Source: Prunella strophiata
Lineage: Eukaryota; Chordata; Aves; Passeriformes; Prunellidae
Assembly (NCBI GenBank): GCA_036583965.1
Contig: JAZBQD010000001.1
Location: forward strand, 30,476,597-30,540,596
DNA length: 64,000 nt
Reading direction: 5' to 3'
The notes under the pieces are model-generated. The model was not told the DNA's origin and ran no database searches. It saw nothing but the letters and a program-made list of their open reading frames with translations. The stretch's first letter is position 1. Each line of letters starts with the position of its first letter. Of the stretch, positions 1-14,000 are shown one piece after another. Both the position numbers and the translations under genes were made by a program.

Positions 1-3000
1 TATATAGGCAGATTTGGCAGCCTTTTCATATTTACTTACACTCAGAGATAAATCAAACCCAGGGCACTCTCTCCAAGAACAAGTTATTTGTTATCTGACT
101 AAGTAAGTGTTAGTGGATCAGACATAGGAAAGGTATTTCTATTATAACTGTGTTGTTTGGCTATGATTTACTGTGTAGAAGATAATAATTTTTTATTCTT
201 GATTATACAGTGTATTCTCTTATTGTCTTATGTATTTCAACATAGTTACTGGAAAGGGTAGAAGGGAAGGGAGTTGGATTGGTGTTTGACACATTAAGTA
301 AAGGAAGGAAACAGCCCCATGAGCAGAAGGAGAGAAAACTTAATCCTGCTGTTAAATCAGAGACAATTAAACTCACGTGGGGTCTACCAAGAAATAAAAA
401 GGCACTTCTAGAGAAAATATGGGTGAAATTTAATTTTTTCACTTGATATCTGCATTAATCCTACAAAAGTCACTGAAAGGAAAATGTTTAAATACTCTGG
501 GTAGTAATTTAACACTCTTCTGCTATCCACTCTGAAGGAGAAAAACTCAATGAGAATAACACTATTATGTTCTCAGGGTGCCCTAATTATTTTCTTAAAC
601 TTCTTTCTTATCTAAGAGTAACAGATTCCTCTTCCATAAGTAAACTTAAAATTTCCCCAAGACCACATCTTTTGCATCTTTCATCCAAACTGACATTGTT
701 TGTCAAATAGAGAAATGTAGGACTGCTGATTCCACAAATTCAAATAGTGGTAAGTTACTCATCTTTTAAAATAAAACAATAAAAATGAATTACTTCTGTA
801 GCAACATTAGAAGCAATCTTGTGGTAGGGCACTGGATTAGTTGAATTTGAAGCTTTTCCTTCAGCAACCAAGAAAATCAAAGCTATTAAAAATCTAATAT
901 TAAGTCCAAGAGCAGAACTTTGGTGACAACACATAATGGGATGTTAAGACAATCTTAGATGCACATCTTAGTCAAGAATTGTGTAAAATAAAACAAATTT
1001 CAGTATATAATAATACAGATCTCTGACTTTCCATGGAGCCTGCACCATCAGCATCAACAGAGGCATTGCTGTCACACCTCATAACTTAGCTGGTACAAAT
1101 TGTGGTACTTTGGTAGACGACAGTCCCAGTGCACTGCAGTAGACAGCACTGTACTCACATGCCTCAAATTTGTCTTTTTCTTCAGCAAGATTTATTTACC
1201 TCCTCTTTTCAACCAAAGAAAGGTTCATTACCCTGCTCACATTATGGTACATACAAGGGTTTGCTATTATAGGTAACTAGCATGCTCTCAATTACCCTTT
1301 TTTTGTGTTGTTTTTCCCTGGTGACCTTCCTGTTATTTCCAGAACTGATCTAGAAAGATAGAGAAAAGTAAATATGTACCAGGAACCAAAACATTTTTAA
1401 GCATACCTATCTAGCAAAGCCATAAAGTATGATAGATGCTTTAAAACAAAATGAATGTTAGTCTGGCTGCTGGAGACACCATAGAAGACAAACCACTCCT
1501 CTCAATGAAAGAAATGCTAGAGAGAAACTCATATCCTGTGCACTCATGTCATATTATTTACTGTTTCTATTAAAGCCATTCAGAAAAATCCCTTCAGAAA
1601 CAATGCTGTATGAATTCACATGAAAAGTCACTGCCCTCAAAGCTCATGCTCCAAAGAGAATTATAAGTTCCTCAGTTCCAAGCTAATGAAGGACAGGTTT
1701 TCAAACCCTCGATGTCCGTGATACATACAGTCAAAGATTTAGATATGCTGAATTAATAAGACTTTTTTTCATCTATTCTCCCCACCAACTCTTCCCCTTC
1801 CTCTTCTGCCCACCATCATCCTGGCTTCTTAATTAACTACATGATAGAGAACTGAGCTTCAGAAAAATCTGTCATTGTGTGGACATGCTGGGCCCTACTG
1901 ACAAGCTAGATCTAAGAAATGGAAAGAGTGATACAGCAAAACAGAGTGTTAGGGGAAAGACAGAGGAAACCCAACTCTGATATGAATGGCAGCTTATTAC
2001 ACCTAAAGGAAAGAGGAGTATGCTTACAAATTTATGTGCTTATGTAAATCAGTCAGCCAGTAATAAAAAAAAAAAGTAACCATAAACCTCAATTATACTG
2101 ATGTCTGTGAAACTCCTTCCTCTGCCTATTGCAGCCAAATTCTGGCCTCTTCCCCACCTTCCCATTTCTCTGCCTTACATTGCTTCACTATGACCACTCC
2201 TACGTTTGTGATTCAGACTTAAAACACTTTTGAATATCCCAAGCTTATTCCAAAAGGATGCTTACACAAGTTCATGATGAAAACCTGGTCATTACTGTAT
2301 ATAATCATCCCCAATTCACTAAGTTATAATGGGTATGTACACTTTCAATGTTCTCAGTAGTAAATAGCCAGAAGAGCTTGGAATTTTAATGTGCAACTTC
2401 AAGCAACAGATGAAAACACATAATACCCTAACACATAGAGGATAAAATTAGATAATATCTCCCATCATGAGCTAAACCAAGGTGTTAAAGTCATTGCATT
2501 CTGCACTTCACCTCTACAGAAAGCTATTTTCAGGCATTTAGAGGATAAAGGAGCAACAATATCTAAGTAAGTAGTGCCATTAGTTTACGCTGCATTTGCC
2601 TTTCAGGACTACAAAATAGCTCATAGGAATTTCATTTCTTTCTTTAGTAATCATTAAAATATACCTAATAAAACAGATTATTTAAAGCCATTTAGGAATA
2701 AAATAACTCCTGTGTTTTTGTTAGAAGTACAAGTGTTGATACAAGACATCCTAGGCAATATTAATTGCTTCTTGACAACTCTTGGTGAACTGAAAATCTG
2801 CTACTTGTTCCAAGCATAGTAGTTGCTCACTTAGCCATAAGTTCCTTATAGTAACATCAATCATAGTTGGCATCTGGAATAGAAAACCTAAATTTTTGGG
2901 GTGGCATTGCAGGTGACATTGAAGAAATTAAGCTCATTTAATTTGATATTTTAAAACTCATTTGACCTGTTAAAATATCTTCTTTTTTATAAAGTCCACT

Positions 3001-6000
3001 TATGCAGGGAACTGATTTTCCTCAGAATGGAGGTCAGTAAGAGTTCTGCAGACTAAATAATGATTGCTAGAGCACTCATTCCAGACTGAATTTTACTGAT
3101 TTTACCTTTATGCTTGAAATAATTCTTATGAGTATAAAGAAAACATTGACACTTCCTCTCTATTGAAGAGAAGTGGTGCACTGAATGATCTGAGGCATGA
3201 GGGCAGTGAAGTACCTTCCCTAGAAATGCAGAAGTATGGAAAAGAAAATTATGATAGCAAGACTGCTGAATGGCCACAGAGTTGACCTGCAAAGATTCTG
3301 ACAAAATCTTACTTCTGTGAGCAGAGAAAGTGGGTCATTTGGAGCAAAACTGAATTCAATTTATATACACTGTAGTTTAACTGAGGAAGTATTGTTTAAA
3401 CATAGCTCCTTGTTTTCAGGCCTTGCTGGGCCACGGAGCAGAAACAGGATATAGTTCTTAATGAGATGTGAAACAGATGGTCTCTTCCCCTCAATAGTAC
3501 TGAATTTCCATCACCCTTCCTTACAGACAATCTCCAAGTGCTTAAAAAGACCTTAAAAATGCATTAATATGGACACCACCTTTGCAGGGTGAGCATTCTC
3601 TGTCCCTCTGGCCAGGGGAGCTGTGATGACAGACACAATGATTCCCTGGCAGTCACTCAGCACCATCCCTGCAGCAGGGCTTGGAAGGGAACCCAGCTCT
3701 CCCAGCTCTGCACACCACAGATCTCTCCCCCTCTTTCTGCCATTCCTCCTGCTAAAACACTGAGCTGCATATCCAAAATCTGAAAGTCTTTGTTCCTTAG
3801 AAGCATGATTGAACTAATTATGGCTCTATTGTCATGGTCTGAAACAATGCACAGACACAGCAGACAACATTTCTGGTTTTAAGTATGGTAAATGTCAGTG
3901 TTTATGTTTTTGTTAGCTGTCCTAATTATCGTGTGTCCTCTAAAACTCTGTGTTGTAATTACCACTCACCATACTGACACCTACTGCTAAGGAGAGAGCT
4001 GATCGGCTGCAGGATTTCTTTATTCCTGGACCCAGCCAACAAACTGCATGTGACACCAACAGATGTTTCTGGTTTTAAAACAGTGGGAACTTCATGAACT
4101 GTTTTCCCCAACCTCCCAGGAGTAAATGCCACCATAGTTGAAAAGTTGGAAACATTTGTCAGGCGCTGAACAAAGCTGTGAACGAATGCTACAGTAATTT
4201 ACTACTTCTATAGTCCATTTAAAAAAAAAAAAAAAGAGAGGACGAGACTACAGAGAGACCATTAGCAAAAGCAGTACTGTGGGGGTTTTGCCAGTACAGG
4301 CTTTGTGCTGTCCACATCTGTATTACAGCACATGGAGAAACAGCTAAGGAGAATATCACTCTAGAGAGTGTTTGTGACTTGGTGTCTTTTGTAAGGGAAT
4401 GCCCATTAACTTGCAGGGCTGTTCTGAATTGTGTTTGCAGCATAAAGGGAATAGTTTGGCTCAGATTCCATAGCTGTAACTGTACAGAGAGAAGGGAGAA
4501 AAAAAAAAATCAATAAGTTCAGTGTAAGCAAGTCAGAGCAACCTTTAAAATAATAAGACAAATCAATTTATTTCACAAATGTCTTTATTTCCAAATGCCA
4601 TTGTTTGGTACTTTCTACTGTCATTGCCCATGACATTTGAGAAAACTTGGCTCTTAGTCATTTAGGTGCAGCAGAAATTATCATGTAACAAGCATGTGAA
4701 AAAATTATACATTCACCTCAGTGCAGATCTGTTGTAACAACCTTGTCCTATGGGGTAAAGAGTGTTTAGGAGGCGGGGGAAGGCAAGAAAGACAAGTTTT
4801 AAATATGGACAGAAAGGCCCTACTTTATTGCTATATACAATGAAAAGTAATTATAGAGAAAAATGAAAGCTGCTTCTTGCTGTTAGCAGGAAGAATAAGG
4901 GAATTCTGTTCCTTTTTAAAGCTTGGAGTCCATTTTGATATAATTGGTTCCAGAATTATTTATGACATTAATTGCTGCATTATCGACTGCCTGTCAGCTC
5001 TTCTGGCAGTTAGTCCATCTTTCTTACCACAGAAAGCCAGCTCAGCCCAAACTAGACTGACAAGCTAATTATACCCATCTTCCCCTTCAATGACAAATGC
5101 TGCTCATCGGAAACCTTTCTAGAAATAAGCTTTCATTCTTTCCCCTTTTTTCCTGAGCCAGACACAACCAATATCTCAAGGTACAGATCACAGCTGAAAC
5201 TCTGCTCACAGGGCTATTAGCTCTGAACATCTCACTTGAGCCAAAAAACCTAAGCATCTTATGTTATCAAACTGTATGTCATTCCCTGATGCTAGTTTTC
5301 AGTGGATGTGCACTGGGCCATAGCTGTCACTCAAAGCCCTGGCAGATGGAGCAAACCTGACTGCATTAGCTGGGCCCTTCTCAGCAGCTGAGGCAGGACT
5401 CTGACAGCCATTCCAAGGCTCAGAAGAAAGACTTTGTGTTTCCCTCATGTAAACTTCCAGAATCAATAGTTTACAGCTTTTATTTCCCTTTTTTCCACAA
5501 ATGAAGGGTGACATTGCCCAGAAAAAATACTCTCTTGGAACAAGGAAATAAGGAGTACTGCTGTGAGAGGAAAGGCATCTTGGAAATGAGGGGAAATGCC
5601 AGAAGAAAAAAAAAGGACCTGGTTTAATACTACATTGTCACCTCCATCAGAGCACAGGGTGGTGCTAAAGCTTCCTGGTGCCCTGGATGCTCACCTGTTC
5701 AGGAACCTGGTGCCATTCTGGCCTGATGTGTGCTGGTGTAAATTCTTCTGAACCACATAACCCAAAGTCAGTTCCTCTTTTCCATTTTTCAGTACTTTAT
5801 GTATATAAATACGTATTGGGTTTCTTCAATATTTCCTTTGCAACAATAAGGAATTTGAACATCTCTGGGTTAGTTTGTTTGGGGCTTTTTTTCCAAGATT
5901 AGAAACACCTACACTGTGACCATTTTTACCAGATTTTGGTGTTATTTACATAAAGGCCAGATTAGTAAAAATTAGGATGATCACAATACTAGCCTTGGTA

Positions 6001-7019
6001 TGCACTCCTCTGTGTCTATTGATTTGTCCTCTGGTTCAGCTCTTTGAATTCTTCATTGAAGAATACAAAATGGATGTGTTGGCTGGTAAGAGGGCAAGGA
6101 GTCAACATCTCTTCTGAATGGAAGCAACCATATAGATACCATATATACAGTTTGTAGAGATGATACAGAGTGGACTCAGTCTACCTTTTTCAGAACAAGG
6201 TTCAGCATTACAACTCACACAACCAGGCCCCCCAATACCAAATAAAACCCAAATACCAAATTATACCTCTGCCTGGATGAAGGTCTAAGATAGCTAATCT
6301 TACCACTACCTAAACCTGCTATCCAATGCATTCAATCTGACAGCTATCAGCAGCACTAAATTTACTGAAACTGTACTATAAATTTCAACTAAATAAAACT
6401 GAGGTCTATATTTCAGCAGACCTATAGTCAGAAATGGCCAAAGACATTGCAATGGCTGTGTTAACCTCTCATTTCATGCAACAGCACAGTAAGAAATAAG
6501 CATGGACCTGGAAAAATGGTAAGAATTAAAATGACCATAGGGCTGCCTTGATTTACATTCTGTCCTTTTATGTCCTTATTTCAGAAAACACCTGCAGTCT
6601 GTTGTTTGGCCTGAACAGGTTCCTGGTAGGGTTTTTTCTTTGTGAACACCAAGTAGACAAGCAGAGTGGGGGTTGTACTTAACAGTCTTGTGCATTTTTC
6701 ACTTTTTCTAGGTAAATTCCATGGGAAAAGCAGAAGATAAATTGACTCTGAAGCTTTACAAATTGGTTACTTAAACCACTCCACACCTATAAATTGTGTA
6801 GTGCTGTAGGTCATCTTTCTTTAGACACTCATGACAACAAAACCTAAAGGAGAGAATTGAGACCTGATAAGCAGATTAACTGTATGTTAAAATGTTATAG
6901 AGCAAGTAAGAAGATATGTAAACCATCTGCTCAGTAGATGATGCAGCAATATTTGATTCAGTGCTTTGTGGTTTTCTGTAACAAATTACACACTTTTGAA
7001 CAGAAAGCTACTGCATTCA
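1..7019. other. AT-rich unique sequence, no gene seen
   Basis: I see no coding gene, RNA gene or clear transposon here. Open frames are all under 85 codons, stop at random and have no recognisable domain. Short adenine runs occur at about 2066-2076 and 4221-4235 (A15). The stretch reads as ordinary intergenic or intronic DNA. Old, diverged repeats could be present below what can be recognised by eye. Confidence 0.7.
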
Positions 7020-7559
7020 TGAGATTTGCAGAATTTCAAATAGATATATGTCCCTGCTATTTTGAGAAAACAAGACCTAGGAAAATATACACTAGTCTTC
7101 TTTCTTGGCAAGATCATGAAGAAGATCCTCCTGGAAGCTATGCTGAGGCACATAGGAAATAGGGATGTGACTGGTGACAGCCTGTAGGGCCTCACCAAGG
7201 ACAAATTGCCCCTGAAAATGTTAGTCTTCTGCAGTGGGGTTGCAGACTGGTGTATAAGGGAAGAGCAAAAGACATCATCTACCTGTATTTGTGCACATTT
7301 GACACTATCCTGCACAACATCCATGTTTGGAGAGACAGGGGATTGGATGGATGGAACACTTGGTGGATAAAGAATTGGTTGGATGGTCACAATCAAAAAG
7401 TTGTGGTCAACTTGTTGAAGTGGAGACCAATGATGTGTGGCATTCCTTAGGGGATTGGGATTGGTGCTGTTTAATATCTTTGTCAGTGACATTGGCAGTG
7501 CAACTGAGTGCACTTTAAGGTCCCTTCTAACCCAAACCATTTTATGATTCTATGATTCC
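7020..7559 (+). mobile_element. CR1 LINE fragment, internally deleted
   Basis: This is a degenerate piece of a chicken-repeat-1 (CR1) non-LTR retrotransposon. Read in shifting plus-strand frames it gives the N-terminal half of the CR1 reverse transcriptase: a match to the P-x-F-K-K-G...D-P-G-N-Y region near 7040-7080, GKIM near 7108-7120, then ILLEAMLRH, RGRA-DIIYL, the NWLDG and KVVVN segments around 7375-7412, and finally LFNIFVSDIGSA. At about 7515 the sequence jumps straight into the CR1 3' untranslated tail, ending in the ATTCTATG octamer repeat at 7545-7559. The catalytic FADD box, which should follow the last RT segment, is missing. At least one stop (near 7188) and several frameshifts make it dead. 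The 184-codon open frame on the opposite strand (6986-7540) is largely a shadow of this element. Family assignment rests on recognised CR1 motifs; the 5' limit is uncertain by tens of bases. Confidence 0.85.
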
Positions 7560-10500
7560 TGTACAATTTTCAGAATCAGACCAGTTATGACAACAGAATC
7601 TCTGGTAAAGTTTTGATATGTAAACATGGAAATTTCGCTTTAATTCAGAAATGTGCAATATATTCTATTTTTATATAATTTGTAGGGTAATTTTAGCTCT
7701 AGACTGGGATCATATAAAACACAAAAGTAAATCAAACAACTACTTATTTGCTGGAAGTAAACTCTGGAAGATGTAAATTGTCTATAAATGCAGAAAGATT
7801 CCTTTTTCCCTTTAGTACTTGGCATTCAGAGAGCATGTAAATCACCAGGAAGTGATTATTAATATATTAAAAATCTGCAGATTTTCTTATTGCTGACTAA
7901 CCCTATACTTTTTTCCCCCCTTACCATCTATCATTTTTTCCCTGTCATCTTACTGATCATAATTCAGAGTAGGTGATAGAAGAGTGCCTACTTTTTTGTG
8001 TTCCCATGTTGCAGTGGTCTTTAGAATGCTTGCTCACATTAAGCACTAAACATGTTTGCAGAACACTAAATAGTCCAAAAGAGAAAAATATGTTTTCCTG
8101 TAAAACCATCAGTAAATATATAAAGTAATGCTCAGCATGTCAGCATTTCTGCCCAATAACATAATGAGGTGATAAGTTACTTCAAGAGCCCTAAGAATAA
8201 TAGCCTACTGGATTTTAATTTGTTGAGGTTAAATGAATAGCCTTATGCTTTAAAAGGGTACCTTCCAGCACCAAAAGCAGTGCAGGACTGTTAAGGACTC
8301 CTTGACAGCTGAAATAAAGTTCCTAGGGCTTGTATACTGCTGACCTTGATAGCTTTTTAGTTTAAAACGTTTTAAAGGTGCATGTACAACAACACTGGCA
8401 AGGAAGAAAAAAAGAAAACAAATGCCAAGAGATCTAACAGAAGCAAGATGCATTTGGTTTTGACTTCTAATTAATCAAGATAACATCTCTTTCAGCCATT
8501 AGACAGTAAAATCAATAACCTGGGCAGTCTGACTGCCAGTTAGACTTATACACCAACACCTATTATTGGCAAAACTGTGATGTATTTAACTATTTCATCC
8601 TTTATTATATTAAAAAAGGTAACCAGCCTCTGTGAGAGAGTACAGGAGAAAGTCCATCACCACAGTAAGTTGCTATCCCTCCATTGGCAAAAGCTCTACT
8701 AGTGCCCCTCCAGATGCTCCTCACTGAAACCTTTCTCTAACTGCTCCTTTCCCTTACCAGAGTGACTTATTGTTATAGAAATTATTATTAATAATAATAA
8801 TGCAAACTAAACCTCAGCTCTATCACTACTAGATCTTCAGGGAAACTGAAAATTTTATTTTTGGGGAATTGGTGATATTCTGACATAAGCAGAAAATACT
8901 ACAAGTGATGCTGCTATAATATTGCTGCAGGAAAAAAAATGGCACCTGACCAGAACAAGAGGCAGATCTCAGAAATCATTAAAGTGGTTTCACTTCAAAG
9001 ACACATTAAATTAATTCTATTGCATAAACAGACTATTGTGAGGATCCTGCAACCTCTCTCCCTGGTAACTAATCCCATTAAGTCTGTGACATTCCTACAA
9101 AAGTGCCAAATCCTGAAATATTTTTCCCATTAATTAGCTCATTTCCCAAAAAATCTTATTGAATTTAGACTCTCTAAAAATAGCAGACAAAGCAAGCTTA
9201 GATCCCAAAGAAAAGATCCAGACCATTTTATCTGATTTTAGGAAGTCTTTCAAGCTTTGGCCCAATATACAAGATGTAAACATGAAAGGTTTTTTCTAAG
9301 GCTGACATTTGGAAGGTCACAAGAACTTTGTAACTATTTCTTTTCACTCATCAGACAGCCAGAGGTGGTACCAAGTCCTCAACAGATCACTACAATTAGT
9401 AACTCTGCAGTCAAGGCTGCTCCATTAACCTACAGAACCTGTTCGACAATGTTGGGACTTACTGCTGCACAGCACAAGATTGTTTTCCTTCCTCTTCCCC
9501 AGCAAAGACTATTTTCCAACTGAATCTCTGTTAAACTATATTTAGCACCAGAAGCCTTGACCCTTCAGATTAAATACATAAAATCAGTAAAAAACTTTTA
9601 CTAGAAAACACAAGTCTAGGAAATGGTGGACATTATGGAGAGGTCCCCAAAAAACTATAAAGTTCATTTGTTTTCATTCCTTCCCACACACTGATGATAA
9701 AAAAGATTCCTAGAAAAGATTAAGCCTTTATAATCAGCATAGGATAAGCAGAGTGCAACACAGCTCAATTATTTAGCGGATGCATATTTAACAAGGACAA
9801 TACAAATGGACCAGTAATTATGATATTAGAGTGTTTCCATGCTATCTTTGTCTTTTTCTATTCCTTGTGGTGATCATATGTACAGTTAATTACATTTAAT
9901 AATGATAATTATGGCTTTATTTTACAATGCAGGAAATTAGCTAAATCAGGCATTTCATAAGGCATAGGATGCTATGGAAGTTATTACAGCAGAAGGGAAA
10001 TATTTAAAATCAACATTGCACTCTAGGGGTCTTTTGACTTATCTTCCTTTGCTGTGCCACTAATCTATTGTGCAGTGTGGGGTAACTCCCATTAAGGCAA
10101 ATGGGAAATCTCTAGCTTACATAAATCCTCTGAAACTATCTGGCAGAAAACTGAGTTTCATTTCCAGAGAGAAATGATGAACTTATATTGCTGATGAGTA
10201 CACAAACATGTTCTGCAATGACACAAAAGTGAGGGGATGGAATCCAACATGATAATTTGAATGAAGAGTCTCTTCTGCACTTGACTCTAGTTTCTTTGAG
10301 ATGATAGCTCACGTATGAGAGAGGACAAGAATAACTACCTTCTGTCTTCAACAGGAAGATGATGCACAGTGAAGAAAGAAGCTCAAGGATGGTCTTTTTT
10401 TGCCATAATATTAACTCTACCCTGTGGAAAACACTTCCAAAGATCATTAAATTCATACACAATTTATGAAGATTGCTAACTATAGCCATTTATATATTAT

Positions 10501-11054
10501 AAAAACTGTTGTAAAATTTTTTCTTCTATCCTCTAGCTCCTTTAATACTCTTCATCACTGTCATTACTGTAAAAGGATGAGGCATTGCCTGTGCCTTTTC
10601 CCTCTATACCTTTCTTCTTACAGATTTTCTGATCCTTTATAATTCATTTCAGTTTGTGAAGGAACATAATACATGCAAAAGCTTTTGTTGCAGGAGGTAG
10701 ATGTACAAACACATCTTGACAGAAGGACTTTGTAATAGTGTCCCCAAAAAGAGCAAAGAATCTACCATCTCAGCTTACACACTCTTACATTCCAAGTCTT
10801 TTGTGCATCAATCTTCACAACATAGAAAGGGTCCACAGCCTCAGCAAAACAATTTCAGGAGACATGCTCTGCCAGCAATAGAACCACCTTGTGCCACTGT
10901 AAATGGGAACAAAGGGATGTTTGCCTCTCAAGATGCAGCTTGACCTGTCAGAGGGCAGCACTGATTTACATTTCTGCTGTTAGTCAGACAAGGCTTATTT
11001 CCTCTGTGAGGTACCATTAAAAATGATATGGATTTTTCTTTGCTATCCCTACAG
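7560..11054. other. Unique sequence, no gene seen
   Basis: No gene or clear mobile element is visible. A perfect 18-bp palindrome built from ATT/AAT triplets lies at 8781-8798. A 117-codon open frame on the minus strand (10136-10489) has no recognisable domain and is probably chance. Around 10085-10110 a weak inverted motif (CCCATT...AATGGG) resembles the old palindromic relics seen elsewhere in the window. Confidence 0.65.
8781..8798. repeat. ATT/AAT microsatellite palindrome
   Basis: Three ATT triplets are followed directly by three AAT triplets, forming a perfect 18-bp inverted repeat. It is best seen as a short trinucleotide microsatellite with an inverted junction. Confidence 0.8.
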
Positions 11055-11092
11055 GTATCAACTGCAGATCTTTCAGGAGAAGAATTTTGGGG
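11055..11092 (+). other. Candidate 38-bp exon
   Basis: A pyrimidine-rich tract (TTTTTCTTTGCTATCCCTAC, 11035-11053 region) ends in an AG at 11053-11054. It is followed 38 bp later by a consensus splice donor, GTGAGT at 11093-11098. This is the layout of a short exon, possibly of a non-coding transcript. No protein family is recognised, and such pairs arise by chance in a window this large. Confidence 0.18.
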
Positions 11093-14000
11093 GTGAGTCC
11101 ATGTACCATGGAAGGGCCAATCTACCTGTTGCATGCAGAAAGGGCAAACCTTCCAGCCAACCTGTTTCCCTTCACTGGTAGCACTGTGGAGAAAGAACTC
11201 TCAGCCCAACACAGAGTCTCTGTGGGCAAAGCCAGCACTGCCTTCTCTGCCTCTCAGGAGCACCAGTTCCTGCTGCAGCTTTCTCACTGTACTGTAAACT
11301 TCACCATCCTCCAATGCAGACACACAGGAAGGGGTTCACTGGGTGAACACCCCATGAACATAGCCAAGGCATAAGAAATCATGTGAAATGCAGGTGTTCA
11401 ATTGTGAGCATCTTTTTCTTTCAGGGGCAACCAAGCCAATCACATTTTAACATCAGTATTTTCAAAAGGAGAACCTTGACACAATCAGAATTCAGGTCTC
11501 GGCACACTAACTTGATTTCTTCCAAACCTATGTTTTAGAGTAGAGGAAAAGAGGCAGGGGTCTTTTTGGATATTTTTTTTTTTTTTGTATTTCTGACCTA
11601 CTTAGAACTATACCAATATATAGGGTTTTTAACAGTGTTTTCAAGCTTTTGTCTCTGCAATTGAATATAAAAAGTAAAAACACTGATTAAAATATATTTT
11701 TGAACTTCAGAGAACAAAACAACATTCCTTCCCAACAATGTGATGGCTAAATGGGTGGTAACAAATATATTTTTCAATACTGTAATAAAACAATACAAAA
11801 AAGGTGTATATTAAATGTATTCCTTCATTGAAATTTCTCTTCCACTACAGTAATGTCGTGGATGTTTTGACTCTTTCTTAACATACAGAAGGAAGGACTG
11901 TTAAAACCCTGCTTGATTTATCACCATGCCTAGGTAGCCAAATGATTTAAGTAGAAACCAGTCCAATAGCCTGTAGGTACCACTGACTTTTTAATACAAA
12001 AGATTTTTATTTTTTTTCAACTTGCCAGAGGATTCACATTATCAGAGGCTGATTGTATTTGGAAAATGCTTAAATTGAATCTTCTCTATTCACCTCCCAG
12101 GCTGCTAAATGAAAAAGTATCCCCTATGTTAAACTGGAAGTTAGATGAGGAGCAGGCACTCATCCACTGCAATCAATGACAAGCTAATGGGGCTGTTGAC
12201 TATAAATTCTCTGGAAACCTAGATGTGAAGCTCTTGATTCAAGTGATCTGTGCTGCAGACCCTGAGCCACTGCAGACAATCAATTTTATATACACAAACT
12301 TTTTTTGGCCAGCAATAAGAGACACACTACTTGAAAGAGGATGCCAACATGATAACTCCAAAAGAATGTTATTTTATGCCGCCTGCACCTCAACTTCACA
12401 AGGATTTAAAATATCCAGAGGTGGTACAATCAATAAATTATCAGCTCCTTGGTACACTAATCACCAACATTGGCTTGATCCTAAGCTGGTGTAAATAAAT
12501 AACACAGGTCATGCATGACAAGTTGCTTCATTGGTGGCTGAAGCCTTTTTGCCTTTATATGTTTTGATTATTAAGGAGTATCTCTGGCAAGTCAGTGCTA
12601 TTTCTGAATAAACAGTTCATGTATTTGGGTCACCCTTAGAGAAAGCTTGAAAGACTTATCCTTCTGACTTGGGGGAAAATTGCAGAAAAAAGGGTGCTGA
12701 CCTCCTGTCTGTCTACTTGGTGGCTGGTAAATGTTAGCACAGCTTGATAATATCAATTAGACTGGGAAGCTTTATTTTAAGTTTTTTTGAACTATTACTA
12801 CTGCCTGTGTCCATTTGTCTTTTTTATTCTCGAGATGTGCTATGACAAGGATTAAATGCGACACACACCAAACTTTGAATGTCCTGCAGCCAGTTCCAAT
12901 GGCTGGGATGCTGTCATTTCGAGCTACATCAGGAACAGTGGCTCAATGGCTGCATCTGTGACACATGTCAGAAACTTTTAAATGTCTGCTCTTTTTTTCA
13001 TCAGGATGCTTCTGTATCTTAGCTAGGGAAGAGATGACATTTTGTGTTTGGGTGGAACTTGTTGTGGTTCCCTCTTCCTGCCTCCTCTAACTGTCAGCCT
13101 GAGTTTCCCCTAAACATATCAAAACACAGACAAATAAACCTTGTCATTTAGAAATATATTCAGTAGTAACCATGCTTGAAAACAATGTTTTAGGAGGAAC
13201 TTGGGCACATTTTCTCATAGAATGATGAGCTACACCAAACACAGCGCTAGGCTATTTCTGACCTTTGTTATGTGCCACCTTAGAAGATTGATGTGCACAA
13301 CTCAGATACACACGAATTCCTTAACATTTCTGTTCTTTTTCCATTAAAGTGGAATAATTTGGCATATAAAATACACAGTGTGCTGGGGTGTTTTTTGCAA
13401 AGCTTGGAAGAATTAACATTTTGATAAGAATGCATAGTTCAAGGGTAGAAAATGGATCTGCTAATGGACACCAAAGAGTCTCAGGGCAGGACTCCAGGAT
13501 TTGAAAATGCGGCTCCGAAGAAGAGAGCAGTCTTGTGTCAATATCATTCACTGAAAATAAGTAAATGTCATTCTTAAGATCAGATTGGGATTTCTTTGTC
13601 TTTCAAAACCAAAAAAGGCTTAAAACTCTAGACTCTTTGATTATGACATTTGCCCTTTGGGTTTAATTGATATAACAAACACTAATTTTTCCTCCTTTTC
13701 CCTGAGCAGCTTGAGTTCTTCAGATTCTCTTGCAGTTATTGGTGACTGTTTATGGGCAGCCAGATATGTTTCACACAGTTAGACACTGTGTAATTTTACT
13801 CTGGGGCTCTCTTTGCCTGCTTCAACTGGATTTGACTGCCAGGTGGACTTAAAATTTTTATTTTCTTAAAATAATTATTTGGGTTTTTTGTTCAACTTAT
13901 TTTCAAAATAAAAGGCAAGAAATGCAATGATGGCACATGAGCTAGCACATATGTGCAAATATGCAGTTTAATCTCATTTTTTGAAAATATATATTCCATA

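Noticed and set aside
6986..7540. 184-codon minus-strand open frame, the longest in the window
   Set aside because: It lies largely antisense to the CR1 fragment at 7020-7559 and its peptide has no domain of its own.
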